DNA of 64,000 nt, taken from NCBI GenBank assembly GCA_046329815.1, contig JAXLTY010000002.1:496001-560000 (forward strand). Direction: 5' to 3'. The notes beneath the pieces are model-generated. The model did no database searches and was not told where the DNA came from. It saw nothing but the letters and a program-made list of their open reading frames with translations. Shown here piece after piece: positions 1 to 8,846 of this stretch (within the stretch, counting starts at the first letter, position 1; the number at the start of each line of letters is the position of its first letter). Position numbers and translations under genes: made by a program. The DNA is from JADJSS01 sp046329815. Its GTDB lineage: Bacteria > Bacteroidota > Bacteroidia > Chitinophagales > JADIYW01.

Positions 1-24
1 ATGGTAATCAAAAACAGCAATCAT
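1..24 (-). CDS. possible 5' end of a minus-strand gene leaving the window (partial)
   Basis: An ATG on the minus strand at 24-22 opens a frame of eight codons (MIAVFDYH) that runs off the window edge. A promoter-like pair lies just upstream (47-77). Too little is visible to name a product. If real, the gene lies downstream of, and on the same strand as, the sugar transporter at 99-1361. Confidence 0.25.
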
Positions 25-46
25 GTTTTAGATAAATTTGTTTCAG

Positions 47-77
47 TGAAAATAGGTATAATCTTATAGCATATCAA
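47..77 (-). promoter_or_regulatory. promoter-like -33/-7 pair reading leftward
   Basis: On the minus strand TTG (77-75) is followed after 20 nt by TATTTTCA (54-47), close to the Bacteroidota pattern TTG-N19-21-TAnnTTTG. It would transcribe the partial frame starting at 24. Found by eye only. Confidence 0.3.
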
Positions 78-98
78 AAGCTAGAAGTATATTTAATG

Positions 99-1361
99 TT
101 ATTGCTTTCTGCCAACTTTATGACCAGCCACTGCATAATATAAAATGTACAGATAGCATGGAATCATCATTAAATAAGCAATTTGCTTGTCGCCGATAGT
201 TTCTGAAATTTTGCCATACAATGGCGGTAAAACAGCACCGCCAACAATGCCCATAATTAATAATGCCGAGCCGGTTTTAGTAAATTTTCCTAAACCATCA
301 ATTGCCAGTGGCCAAATTGCCGGCCACATCACAGCATTAGAGAAACCTAATAACATGAAGCAAATTACTGCAATATTTCCTTTTGTAAGCACTGCGGCAA
401 TAACTAAAACCATGCATAAAATGGTTAAACTAAACATGGCTTTTTGTTGTGAAATATACTTGGGAATAAAAATGATATTAAATACATAACCAGCCAACAA
501 CGCATAACCTGTGTAGGTTGCAAAGTTTTTTGCAACATCTAAAGGAAAACCTAAGTGTTCACCAAAACCGGCAAAGGTATCATAACTGATCACTTCAACA
601 CCAACATAAAAGAAAATAGCTAATGCTCCTAAAAGTAAATGTGGAAACTGAAAAATACTGTTTTTTGTTTTTGATAATTCAGAATCAGTGTTGGTTTCTT
701 CTTCATGCACTTCGGGCATTTTTACAAAGAAAATAGCAATCGCTAAAACTGTCAATGCAATGGCCAAAAATGTATAAGGTTTTATAACGCGCGCTGCCAG
801 TGTATTCAATTCGATAGCTTTGTCGGCTGCATTTAATGTCAATAATTTTGCTTTGATTTCGTTAGCATTTTTTAGCGCAATCGAACCTAAAACATAAATC
901 GCACAAATGCCGGCAATTTTATTGCAAATACCCATAATGGAAATACGCTGAGCAGCACTTTCAATCGGTCCTAAAACTGTAACAAATGGATTGGCAGCGG
1001 TTTGTAATAAAGCTAAACCGGTACCAATAATAAATAATCCTAACAAAAACAAATTGTATGTTCTGGTTTGCGCAGCCGGAATAAATAACAAAGCGCCGAT
1101 TGCCATAATAAACAAACCGACTGACATGCCATTTTTGAAACCGGTTTTTTTCAGGATCATCGAAGACGGAATTGCCATGATAAAATAAGCGGCAAAGAAA
1201 GCAGAAGCTACATAATAGGATTGAGTGCTTGTTAGTTCACATGCAATTTTTAAATAGGGAATGAGTGTACCGTTTGCCCAGGTTATAAATCCAAATATGA
1301 AAAATAAAACACCAATAATGGTGATCTGATAACTAACCGATGCATTTTTATTATCTGTCAT
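99..1361 (-). CDS. sugar MFS transporter, FucP/GluP type
   Basis: A 420-residue, strongly hydrophobic protein of the major facilitator superfamily, fucose/glucose-galactose:H+ symporter branch, in the inner membrane. The first helix carries FGFITWANGTLIPYLK (residues 24-38), and the motif QTAANPFVTVLGP lies near 120-132; both are typical of FucP/GluP proteins. A charged cytoplasmic loop (about 217-234, HEEETNTDSELSK) separates the two six-helix halves, and the second half has FSNAVMWPAIWPLAIDGLG. Length is normal for the family. The substrate cannot be told from sequence; fucose, glucose, galactose and N-acetylglucosamine are all known in this family. Divergent from the RemB-like gene, with a -7 box 26 nt upstream of the start. 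Confidence 0.88.
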   Translation of the reverse strand: MTDNKNASVSYQITIIGVLFFIFGFITWANGTLIPYLKIACELTSTQSYYVASAFFAAYFIMAIPSSMILKKTGFKNGMSVGLFIMAIGALLFIPAAQTRTYNLFLLGLFIIGTGLALLQTAANPFVTVLGPIESAAQRISIMGICNKIAGICAIYVLGSIALKNANEIKAKLLTLNAADKAIELNTLAARVIKPYTFLAIALTVLAIAIFFVKMPEVHEEETNTDSELSKTKNSIFQFPHLLLGALAIFFYVGVEVISYDTFAGFGEHLGFPLDVAKNFATYTGYALLAGYVFNIIFIPKYISQQKAMFSLTILCMVLVIAAVLTKGNIAVICFMLLGFSNAVMWPAIWPLAIDGLGKFTKTGSALLIMGIVGGAVLPPLYGKISETIGDKQIAYLMMIPCYLYILYYAVAGHKVGRKQ

Positions 1362-1386
1362 ATAATTGTTTTTAGTGATATTTAAT

Positions 1387-1394
1387 CAAATATA
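1387..1394 (-). promoter_or_regulatory. -7 box (TATATTTG) for the sugar transporter
   Basis: A perfect TAnnTTTG match on the minus strand, 26 nt upstream of the transporter ATG. I found no convincing -33 TTG at the expected distance. Confidence 0.4.
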
Positions 1395-1462
1395 CAAAAC
1401 CGTATTAAAAACGATGATTAAAGTTATCAAGAACGTGTTTGCTAAATCAACTGCGGAATTGT

Positions 1463-1491
1463 TTGATTTTAAAGGCATTTATGTATATTTA
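1463..1491 (+). promoter_or_regulatory. promoter for the RemB-like gene
   Basis: TTG (1463-1465), 18 nt, then TATATTTA (1484-1491), one base off the TAnnTTTG consensus. This predicts transcription start near 1498, about 25 nt before the ATG. Confidence 0.45.
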
Positions 1492-1522
1492 CCGTTTAAT
1501 TTAGATTCACTTACATACAATA

Positions 1523-3250
1523 ATGAAGAAACAACTTATTACACTTTCTTTGCTGCTTTTTACGGCACACATATTTGCACAAGGAACCTATATTCCAATG
1601 GGTTCTGAAACCAACCATTATTTGCAGCGATTGGAAATCAAAACCGGTTTAGTCAATCAGTTTCATACATCTAATCGTCCATATGACCGCAAAATGGCGA
1701 TTGATTACGTCAACGGAATAGATTCCTTGAGTGATATGGATTCGGATGATTTATCTGAAATGGATAAAAAAAATGTTGCCTATCTCTACAAAGACAATTT
1801 TGAGTTCGATGATGAGCATACCGAGTTACCGGAAAACCCTAAACTGAAATTTTTATTTACGCATCCGGCGCATTTTTTAAGCGTTAAAATTCCGCATTTT
1901 GCTGTTTCTGTCGATCCTGCTATTCAGATAAAATTAGGTGGTTCTTTTGTCGATGAAAATTCTACATCCAAACTAAAAGGACTGAAATATTTAACATCAA
2001 AAGGTTTTGAAGTACGCGGTCAGGTTGATGATATTTTCGGATTTTATGCATTGTTTTTATCAGAACAGGGAACGTTTCCAAATTATGTGCAAAACTATAT
2101 CAATGAAACGAGAACGCCGCCTGGTGCAGGTTATTGGAAAGATTATAAAAAAAATGGATATGATTATTTTTTAGCTAAAGGTTATGTGACCATCACGCCG
2201 TCAAAGCATTTTCATATTCAGTTTGGATACGATAATAATTTCATTGGAGATGGTATTCGCTCTATGTTCTTGTCGGATTTTGGTGCCAACTACTTATTCC
2301 TGAAATTAAATACCAATGTATGGAAAATCAATTATCAAAACATTTTTGCTGAATTAACTAAATTCTATCCGCATGCAGGCGATGGCTTATTGACCAAAAA
2401 ATATATGGCTGCGCATCACTTAAGTATTAACGTAACGAAAAATTTCAATTTTGGTTTCTTTGAAAGTGTGATGTTTAGAAGAGAAAATAACTTCGAATTA
2501 CAGTATCTGAATCCTATCATATTTTACCGTTCTATAGAACAAGCGCTCGGCTCGCCCGATAACGCTTTATTAGGTTTCGATTTTAAAGTAAACTTTGCAA
2601 AACATTGCCAGATTTACGGACAATTTTTATTGGATGAATTAAACTTCAAAAAAGAATTCAGTCCGCCGCCGGGAAAAAATAAACTGTATGGTTTAACGCA
2701 TCCAAACCGCTGGTGGGGCAATAAATTTGGCGCGCAGTTAGGTATTAAGTATATTGACGCCTTCGGTATTGATCACTTGGATTTACAATTGGAAGGTAAT
2801 GTAGCACGTCCATATACTTACTCGCATTATGATACTGTTTCTTCTTGGACGCACTACAATCAACCATTGGCACATCCTTTAGGAGCTAACTTTACAGAGT
2901 TGATTTTTCAGGCAAAATACCAACCGATGCAGAAGTTATTTTTGTCAACACGATTTGTGTATGCACATAAAGGAGAAGATGATGACAGTTCTAACTATGG
3001 CGGAAATCCAATAAAAGATTATGATTTGAATAAACCGCAGGAATATGGAAACCGCATTGCACAAGGTGTTTCATATCGTTCATTCTATATCGATTTATTG
3101 GCTACTTATGAGCCGTGGCATAATGTTTTTATTGATTTGTCTTATACATACAGAAAGAAAAAAAGTGAAGATGCCGCGCGCAATATGCAGACACATTTAT
3201 TGAATTTAAGTTTACGTTGGTGTATTCCTTATCGTCGGTATGATTTTTAG
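1523..3250 (+). CDS. RemB/Wzi-like outer-membrane beta-barrel protein
   Basis: A 575-residue exported protein with an N-terminal signal peptide (cleavage near AHIFAQ, residue 20). The segment starting YIPMGSETNHYLQRLEIK and the later FIGDGIRSMFLSDFGANY resemble the Flavobacterium gliding-motility protein RemB and the Wzi-like capsule-assembly barrels. Many alternating aromatic/polar strands fit an outer-membrane barrel. RemB is linked to gliding and surface polysaccharide in flavobacteria; whether this organism glides is not shown, although gldC is also in the window. The start follows a good promoter and gives a clean signal peptide. A perfect hairpin ends the gene against the convergent sulfotransferase. 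Confidence 0.72.
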   Translation: MKKQLITLSLLLFTAHIFAQGTYIPMGSETNHYLQRLEIKTGLVNQFHTSNRPYDRKMAIDYVNGIDSLSDMDSDDLSEMDKKNVAYLYKDNFEFDDEHTELPENPKLKFLFTHPAHFLSVKIPHFAVSVDPAIQIKLGGSFVDENSTSKLKGLKYLTSKGFEVRGQVDDIFGFYALFLSEQGTFPNYVQNYINETRTPPGAGYWKDYKKNGYDYFLAKGYVTITPSKHFHIQFGYDNNFIGDGIRSMFLSDFGANYLFLKLNTNVWKINYQNIFAELTKFYPHAGDGLLTKKYMAAHHLSINVTKNFNFGFFESVMFRRENNFELQYLNPIIFYRSIEQALGSPDNALLGFDFKVNFAKHCQIYGQFLLDELNFKKEFSPPPGKNKLYGLTHPNRWWGNKFGAQLGIKYIDAFGIDHLDLQLEGNVARPYTYSHYDTVSSWTHYNQPLAHPLGANFTELIFQAKYQPMQKLFLSTRFVYAHKGEDDDSSNYGGNPIKDYDLNKPQEYGNRIAQGVSYRSFYIDLLATYEPWHNVFIDLSYTYRKKKSEDAARNMQTHLLNLSLRWCIPYRRYDF

Positions 3251-3319
3251 AAATTCAATAAATTCTGAATGATAACGTTGTGTTATTGATATTTCGTAAA
3301 ATAAAAATTTAAATTATTT

Positions 3320-3339
3320 TGACCGCAGAAATGCGGTCA
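3320..3339. terminator. bidirectional terminator hairpin
   Basis: Perfect 8-bp stem TGACCGCA/TGCGGTCA around a GAAA loop, with CTTTTATTT on the right and AAATTATTTT on the left. It lies between two convergent genes and could serve both. Confidence 0.7.
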
Positions 3340-3342
3340 CTT

Positions 3343-4494
3343 TTATTTCTCAAATCCGAATTCATCAAAAATGAATTCTAATTCCTGGTAGATATGTTCT
3401 TTCTCAAAACCATATTCTTCCAATGAGTAGCTGTGTTTACTGGAATAATTTCTGGATTTAGTAGTTTCTTTTTCTAATAAATTTAAAAATTCAGGAGTGA
3501 CGTTCAGTTTCAACTGATCGTATATTTTAAGAACAGTTTCTTTAGGTTTGGCAATCAGATCAGTGTATGAAACAGTAATAAAATTCTCTTTCTTGAATTT
3601 TGATTTTTCTTCATTAAAATATTTATAGTAAGCAATACCAACTTCGCCCCATTCTCTGTATTCTTTTGAGATCTTTGGAACTTCAGGAAATAAATTAGGC
3701 CACGATTCAGCAAACATGGATGTAAAAGAAGGAATTGCCTGGTAAGGATTTCTGATTAAAAAGATAATTTTGATGTCAGGAAAAATGTCATGTAACAGCT
3801 CTAATCTGCCGGAACTCATTACGGATTTTGCTAGCAGAAGTTTGTCGCTGCCAAGTGCATACATCCATCGTTGTGCAGTGGCTTTATAAAATGCTTTTAT
3901 CTTTTCTCTGGCATTTTCTTCTAAATTATCAGGTATATATAATTCTTTGAATTCTTTTAATTCTGGCGTAACTAAGCCGACAGATGCTGAAATTCCGGAA
4001 ACAAAGTGCAATCCTTCATCTTCTTCTGCTTCATTAAAACCGGTATTGTGAATATCTTCCCATGCTTCAAAGAATCGGTCGTTAATAACATCCATTAATT
4101 TATGTAAAGGTTTGCCTATTTTATTATCAATAGAAGCAAATACTTGAATAATTCTATACAATGTAATAGATGGCCAAATGGTTTGATACATTAATGTTGA
4201 AACATACTTTTCTTCGTCCAAACACATCAGTCGGTGCAGAAAAGTAGTACCGCTGCGCGGATTGCTGATAATGAATATCGGTTGTTTTATTTCAATATGA
4301 CGATAATTCGGAAATAAAATCTCGTCAATAAAACGGGTAACAATATTCGTCAGCATCACGATAGTTAACACCAAAAAATAACTGATTCCTAAAAAAAAAT
4401 TGCGGATACTGAAGTTTTTGATGCAATGTAAATACACTACTCGTGTATGTGTTTTTAACCGAACATAAAACAAAGGTGCACCGATAATATTCAT
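3343..4494 (-). CDS. sulfotransferase family protein
   Basis: A 383-residue protein with the PAPS 5'-phosphosulfate loop IISNPRSGTTFLHR (residues 75-88) and a 3'-phosphate site FLIRNPYQAIPS (245-256). Both belong to the P-loop sulfotransferase fold, which moves sulfate from PAPS to a hydroxyl or amine acceptor. A hydrophobic stretch (about 33-52) suggests an N-terminal membrane anchor or membrane-associated acceptor. Bacterial members often act on lipids or polysaccharides; the acceptor here is unknown. It is the last of three minus-strand genes (with the small secreted protein and MtgA), but gaps of 74-95 bp make a single operon uncertain. Confidence 0.8.
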   Translation of the reverse strand: MNIIGAPLFYVRLKTHTRVVYLHCIKNFSIRNFFLGISYFLVLTIVMLTNIVTRFIDEILFPNYRHIEIKQPIFIISNPRSGTTFLHRLMCLDEEKYVSTLMYQTIWPSITLYRIIQVFASIDNKIGKPLHKLMDVINDRFFEAWEDIHNTGFNEAEEDEGLHFVSGISASVGLVTPELKEFKELYIPDNLEENAREKIKAFYKATAQRWMYALGSDKLLLAKSVMSSGRLELLHDIFPDIKIIFLIRNPYQAIPSFTSMFAESWPNLFPEVPKISKEYREWGEVGIAYYKYFNEEKSKFKKENFITVSYTDLIAKPKETVLKIYDQLKLNVTPEFLNLLEKETTKSRNYSSKHSYSLEEYGFEKEHIYQELEFIFDEFGFEK

Positions 4495-4568
4495 TCCAGA
4501 AATTGCGAGAGTGCAAAAGTAACATAATTCAGCAAAATAAGTACCGGCTTAACTATATTTTAGAAATC

Positions 4569-4946
4569 CTAATGAATAGTGCAAAACTGTTCGCCTAAGA
4601 TAAATCCTTTATCGTCGATGATGGAAATAATATAATCGCCTGGTTCATCGATTTTTGAATAAGCAATTGTGGTTCTGCTTCCTTTTAAAACTTTTATATC
4701 TTTATTGATAAAACGAGCAAAAAAATACTTTTCAACTCGTTTGGCTATACTTAAACGATAAACAGCATTATCTTTAAATTTATCATCATGATTGTAAACG
4801 ATACAAATATTGTCTTTGTTGGCTCGCCATTCTATTTGAGAAGTTTTTGGTTTTGATTTGGCATTGTAGGATTTGCACAAAAATACTTCACCGGCTTTTG
4901 CATGCATGAATAGTATGCCCAATAGCATAAGAGTCAGAGTTTTCAT
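4569..4946 (-). CDS. small secreted protein, one-domain relative of the 59.6-62.1 kb family
   Basis: A 125-residue protein with a signal peptide (MKTLTLMLLGILFMHAKAG). The mature part starts with FLCKSYN, followed by an IEWRA tryptophan, an ICIVYN strand and a closing GDYIISIIDDKG strand. This order of Cys, Trp, aromatic beta strand and GxYxxxI matches the N-terminal halves of the three tandem proteins at 59646-62123. The C-terminal half seen in those proteins is absent. I do not recognise the family. The pattern suggests a beta-sandwich exported to the periplasm or surface. Confidence 0.6.
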   Translation of the reverse strand: MKTLTLMLLGILFMHAKAGEVFLCKSYNAKSKPKTSQIEWRANKDNICIVYNHDDKFKDNAVYRLSIAKRVEKYFFARFINKDIKVLKGSRTTIAYSKIDEPGDYIISIIDDKGFILGEQFCTIH

Positions 4947-5041
4947 AAATGTTTCTTGTTTAGGGTTTAGGGTTGTGCAATATTAGCACAAATACTCGAT
5001 TTTGTCAATAGCAATCTGAAAAATATTCAAACGAATATGAT

Positions 5042-5746
5042 TTATAATTCTATAGTACCACGTAAGTGGCTCATCTGACGTAAGATAGCATTTTTGCGTT
5101 TAATGATATAACCGCTTGGTTTGCCGGCGTTCCATTTTCTTGGATTGGGTAAAACAGCAGCAATGGTAGCAGCTTCGGCAGCAGTTAAGTCTTTAGCATC
5201 TTTCTTAAAATAGGTTTCTGAAGCAGCTTGTGCGCCGTAAATACCATTGCCCATTTCTATCACATTCAAGTAAACTTCCATAATGCGTTTCTTACTCCAG
5301 AAAATTTCGATCAAAAACGTAAAATAAACTTCAAATGCTTTGCGTATATAACTGCGTTGCGGAAATAAAAATACATTCTTAGCGCATTGCTGGCTAATGG
5401 TACTGCCGCCTTTAATCGGTTTGCCTTTCTTTTTTAATTTCTCATTTAGTTTTGCTACTTTTTCTATGGCTTCAAAATCAAAACCGAAGTGTTCAGCAAA
5501 CTTCTGATCTTCTGATGAAATAACTGCCAAAATCAAATTCGGCGACATTTCTTTCATTGGAATCCAGTCTTTATTGATTTTTGGCGCTTCGCCTGAAAAT
5601 ACTTGTTCAACGCAACGAATCAACATCAACGGTGTGCATGGAATGGGTATAAAACGAAATAAAATAGTGGAAATAATACTCAATACAAAAAATGCGACAA
5701 CCAAACGTTTTGTCCAAAGCCATAATTTTTGTTTGATTTTTTTCAT
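5042..5746 (-). CDS. mtgA: monofunctional biosynthetic peptidoglycan transglycosylase
   Basis: A 234-residue GT51 enzyme that polymerises lipid II glycan strands at the outer face of the inner membrane. An N-terminal anchor (about 14-32) precedes the glycosyltransferase domain. The catalytic glutamate lies in SSEDQKFAEHFGFD (E79), followed by GGSTISQQCAKNVFL (113-127) and RIMEVYLNVIEMGNGIYGAQ. There is no transpeptidase domain, so this is the monofunctional MtgA type, of normal length. Divergent from the cytochrome P450 gene, with a 61-bp spacer. Confidence 0.93.
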   Translation of the reverse strand: MKKIKQKLWLWTKRLVVAFFVLSIISTILFRFIPIPCTPLMLIRCVEQVFSGEAPKINKDWIPMKEMSPNLILAVISSEDQKFAEHFGFDFEAIEKVAKLNEKLKKKGKPIKGGSTISQQCAKNVFLFPQRSYIRKAFEVYFTFLIEIFWSKKRIMEVYLNVIEMGNGIYGAQAASETYFKKDAKDLTAAEAATIAAVLPNPRKWNAGKPSGYIIKRKNAILRQMSHLRGTIEL

Positions 5747-5807
5747 CTTATGTTAACTTCAAAAGTGCGTAACTAACTGTAACTTTCCAAATAGAAATAT
5801 CCACTAT

Positions 5808-7169
5808 ATGTTAACGACTAAAAAAATGAGTGAACTGCAACATCCTAATACACTCAATATTTTTCTGGGAAATCTGCTGCAACTAAGAAATGAACGTATT
5901 CAGTTCTTTATTGATCAGCAAAAAAAACTGGGTGATATATATCAAATAAAAGTTCCGACACGCAAAGTAATTGTATTAACAAATCCGGAATGGATAAAAT
6001 ATGTGTTGGTGGACAACAACAAGAATTATACAAAAAGTTTTGCGTATGATTCTATCAAATTGTTTCTTGGAAATGGTTTATTAACTAGTGAAGGTGAATT
6101 TTGGAAACGTCAGCGAAGACTGGCGCAGCCGGCTTTTCACAAAGAAAAATTGGCATTCATGTTCCATAATATGATAGAACAAACGGATAAATGTTTGCAT
6201 AGTTTAGAGCAATATGCAGATACTAATCAATCGATTAACTTATCGAAAGAATTGTATAAACTGACTTTGGATATTGTGAACTCAACACTTTTCTATAATG
6301 AAGTAAATAACACAACAGATACGATTTATAAACTGGTTTCGCAAGGCAGTGAGCATATTACAAAACGCATCGACAATCCATTTCAATTGCCTGAATGGAT
6401 TCAGACACCAAACAGGTTGAAAGAAAAAGAAGTCTTAAAATCTATGGACGATGTTTTCTTTTCGGTGATAGACAGACGACGTCAGCAAAATGAACAGCAC
6501 GAAGATTTATTATCAATGTTGATGGATGCGCGCGATGAAGAAACCGGCGAAGCAATGGACAACCGGCAGTTGCGCGATGAAATTCTGACCATTTTTGTTG
6601 CCGGACATGAAACTACGCAAATTGCTTTGGGCTGGACTTTTTATCTGTTGACGCAAAATCCTGATAAATTAAAGATTTTGATGGATGAAATTGATACTGT
6701 TTTACAAGGTGAAACGCCAACAGCACAAAGCATTCGCGGTTTACATTATTTAAAACAAGTGATTGATGAATCGATGCGCTGTTTTCCGCCGGCTTGGATC
6801 ATGGGTCGCAGAACGATAGAAGCTGATGTAATTGATGGTTATGAAATTCCAGCCGGTACGAATATCGTCATGCCTATTTATGTAGTGCATCACGATGACA
6901 GAGTCTGGGAAAATCCTTATGAGTTTCAGCCGGAACGCTTTGCTTTAGATAATCTGAAAGACAAGCATAAGTATTCTTATTTTCCGTTTGGCGGCGGACC
7001 AAGATTGTGTATCGGCAATAATTTTGCCATTCAGGAAATGCAGGTTGTCTTAGCAATGATCCTTCAAAAATTTAAAATCGAAGTGGATGATGATTTTGTG
7101 CCTGATTTAGATCCATTAGTAACACTACGTCCAAAAAATGAAATCCATGCGAAAGTTTATAAAAGATAA
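5808..7169 (+). CDS. cytochrome P450
   Basis: A 453-residue soluble heme monooxygenase with all core motifs: I-helix AGHETT (265-270) for oxygen activation, ExxR in ESMRC (E321, R324), PERF (375-378), and heme loop FPFGGGPRLCIGNNF with the thiolate ligand C401. There is no membrane anchor and no fused reductase, so it needs a separate ferredoxin or flavodoxin system, which is not in this window. The substrate is unknown; fatty acids or lipids are common for such bacterial CYPs. A second in-frame ATG at 5826 (MSELQHPNT) is an alternative start. Confidence 0.95.
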   Translation: MLTTKKMSELQHPNTLNIFLGNLLQLRNERIQFFIDQQKKLGDIYQIKVPTRKVIVLTNPEWIKYVLVDNNKNYTKSFAYDSIKLFLGNGLLTSEGEFWKRQRRLAQPAFHKEKLAFMFHNMIEQTDKCLHSLEQYADTNQSINLSKELYKLTLDIVNSTLFYNEVNNTTDTIYKLVSQGSEHITKRIDNPFQLPEWIQTPNRLKEKEVLKSMDDVFFSVIDRRRQQNEQHEDLLSMLMDARDEETGEAMDNRQLRDEILTIFVAGHETTQIALGWTFYLLTQNPDKLKILMDEIDTVLQGETPTAQSIRGLHYLKQVIDESMRCFPPAWIMGRRTIEADVIDGYEIPAGTNIVMPIYVVHHDDRVWENPYEFQPERFALDNLKDKHKYSYFPFGGGPRLCIGNNFAIQEMQVVLAMILQKFKIEVDDDFVPDLDPLVTLRPKNEIHAKVYKR

Positions 7170-7228
7170 TACTTTTTAAATGTCTAAAACCATATATTTG
7201 ACTGACGACTTATAACTTACAACTATTT

Positions 7229-7783
7229 ATGGCAGCAACAGAAACAATCCGCATTCCACTTGGCTACAAAGCACCTGATTTTACACTTTTAGATACGGTT
7301 TCGGATAAACAACTTTCTCTGAATGATTTGAAAGGCGACAATGCAACCGTTGTTATGTTTATCTGCAATCATTGTCCGTATGTAAAACATGTCAACAAAC
7401 AATTGGTAAGTTTGGCAAACGATTATACAAACAAAGGCATTTCATTCATTGCAATCAGTTCAAATGATATTATAAACTATCCGCAAGACGGACCGGAATT
7501 GATGAAAGAAAATGCAAAAACAGAAAATTATCCGTTTCCGTATTTATATGATGAAACACAGGAAGTTGCCAAAGCATATCATGCGGCGTGTACACCTGAT
7601 TTCAGTATTTTTGATAAAGATTTGTTCTGTGTATATCGCGGACAATTAGACGATTCAAGGCCAAAAAATGACAGTGTTTCCGATGGAAAAGATATTCGTG
7701 CTGCTTTAGATGCTATCTTAGCAGGCAATCAAGTAAATGAAAAACAATTTCCAAGTATGGGTTGCAATATAAAATGGAAATAA
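7229..7783 (+). CDS. thioredoxin-fold redoxin family protein
   Basis: A 184-residue protein with a thioredoxin/AhpC-TSA fold. The active-site-like CNHC (C47-C50) is followed by PYVKH in the first strand-helix unit, and the downstream peroxiredoxin-like strand FIAISSNDI and cis-proline segment CTPDFSIFDK (near residue 130) are present. There is no signal peptide, so it is cytoplasmic. Members are annotated as thioredoxin-family or peroxiredoxin-like, and the exact substrate is not known. It follows the P450 by 59 bp and a strong hairpin ends it. Confidence 0.82.
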   Translation: MAATETIRIPLGYKAPDFTLLDTVSDKQLSLNDLKGDNATVVMFICNHCPYVKHVNKQLVSLANDYTNKGISFIAISSNDIINYPQDGPELMKENAKTENYPFPYLYDETQEVAKAYHAACTPDFSIFDKDLFCVYRGQLDDSRPKNDSVSDGKDIRAALDAILAGNQVNEKQFPSMGCNIKWK

Positions 7784-7789
7784 TATTTT

Positions 7790-7826
7790 AACCACATTCT
7801 ATCTTTTACAAACATAGGATGTGGTT
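7790..7826 (+). terminator. hairpin after the redoxin gene
   Basis: Thirteen-pair stem AACCACATTCTAT / ATAGGATGTGGTT (one T-G wobble) with an 11-nt loop, followed by TAATATTTTAAAA. The U-tract is imperfect, so termination is likely but not certain. Confidence 0.55.
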
Positions 7827-7847
7827 TAATATTTTAAAATTGTATGA

Positions 7848-8750
7848 ATGAGCATCTTCAAAAAAATAACAGAAAATCCAATTGTTGAAAGTGCTAAAGC
7901 ATTGCAAAATGCCACTAAAACGGTCAATAACTTGGTTTCGCTATTGTCTGACAGCAATGTTTCTAAATCAGTAAAAGAAATGATTGCAGGTTTGCGAACG
8001 GTTATTACAGACAGACCGAATATTACTTCTGTTAACCACTATATCAATCATTTTTTATTAAAGATCGATCCGGAAAACCAACCGATCGTGATCAAAGAAT
8101 TGCTAGAAGTTTTTCACGAACGCTGGAAAAATGTTGATCGCAAAACTGCCGAAATTGCCAATCATAATTTCGATTTTGATAATAAAACAATTCTACTGCA
8201 TGGTAATGATATTCATATTCAATCATTGGTTGATTTATTGAATGTTAATACAAAGAAATTCAATTTGATACAACTAATATCAAAACAAGATAAAATAGGA
8301 AAGGAACAGGCAGAAATCTTAGCCAAAAAGAACATTCAGGTAAGAGTAATTGATGACGCCGGTGTTGGGAAATTCTTACCTGAAATCGATATTATCTTGC
8401 TTGGAAGCAATATCATAATGCACGATGTTTTTATCACGAATGCTGGTGCACACTTGCTGGCTGCTGCTGCAAAAACATATAATATTCCGGTATTTGTGTT
8501 AAGCGATAGCCGCACAATTCTCAATAAAAAATTCTTTTCGCAAAGCATTGTCGATACTTTTGTTGGAAAAGATAAAAAACCGGCTTCTGAACTTTGGAAA
8601 GGAGCACCTGAAAATGTTGAGGTCATTTACAACCACATGGAAGAAGTTCCTAACAGACTCATTACCAAATTTATACTTGAAAAAGAAGCGCTCACTTCGC
8701 CTGAACTCAACGACAAAATCGACAAGGTGTTGGTAACAAATTTTTTCTAA
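7848..8750 (+). CDS. eIF2B alpha/beta/delta-like protein
   Basis: A 300-residue protein whose C-terminal half carries the IF-2B fold signature DIILLGSNIIMHD (181-193), ITNAGAHLLAAAAKTYNIP (196-214) and VFVLSD. This fold is shared by eukaryotic eIF2B regulatory subunits, methylthioribose-1-phosphate isomerase (MtnA) and ribose-1,5-bisphosphate isomerase. The helical N-terminal half (1-105) resembles the eIF2B N-domain. It is shorter than MtnA, and I cannot place the MtnA catalytic cysteine, so sugar-phosphate binding is likely but the reaction is unknown. There is no operon partner that hints at a pathway. Confidence 0.72.
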   Translation: MSIFKKITENPIVESAKALQNATKTVNNLVSLLSDSNVSKSVKEMIAGLRTVITDRPNITSVNHYINHFLLKIDPENQPIVIKELLEVFHERWKNVDRKTAEIANHNFDFDNKTILLHGNDIHIQSLVDLLNVNTKKFNLIQLISKQDKIGKEQAEILAKKNIQVRVIDDAGVGKFLPEIDIILLGSNIIMHDVFITNAGAHLLAAAAKTYNIPVFVLSDSRTILNKKFFSQSIVDTFVGKDKKPASELWKGAPENVEVIYNHMEEVPNRLITKFILEKEALTSPELNDKIDKVLVTNFF

Positions 8751-8846
8751 ACAAAAGTTAATTCGCAATATTGGAACAAAGTTTGAGTTATCTTTAAATA
8801 AGTTTAAATGATTAACAACTTATTACTTACTACTTAATTATTATTT

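Noticed and set aside
1366..1608. 80-codon plus-strand frame before and into the RemB-like gene
   Set aside because: Overlaps the promoter and start of the RemB-like gene in another frame; no protein features.
4958..4974. Telomere-like GTTTAGG GTTTAGG repeat
   Set aside because: Only two heptamer copies in a bacterial spacer; too short to mean anything by itself.
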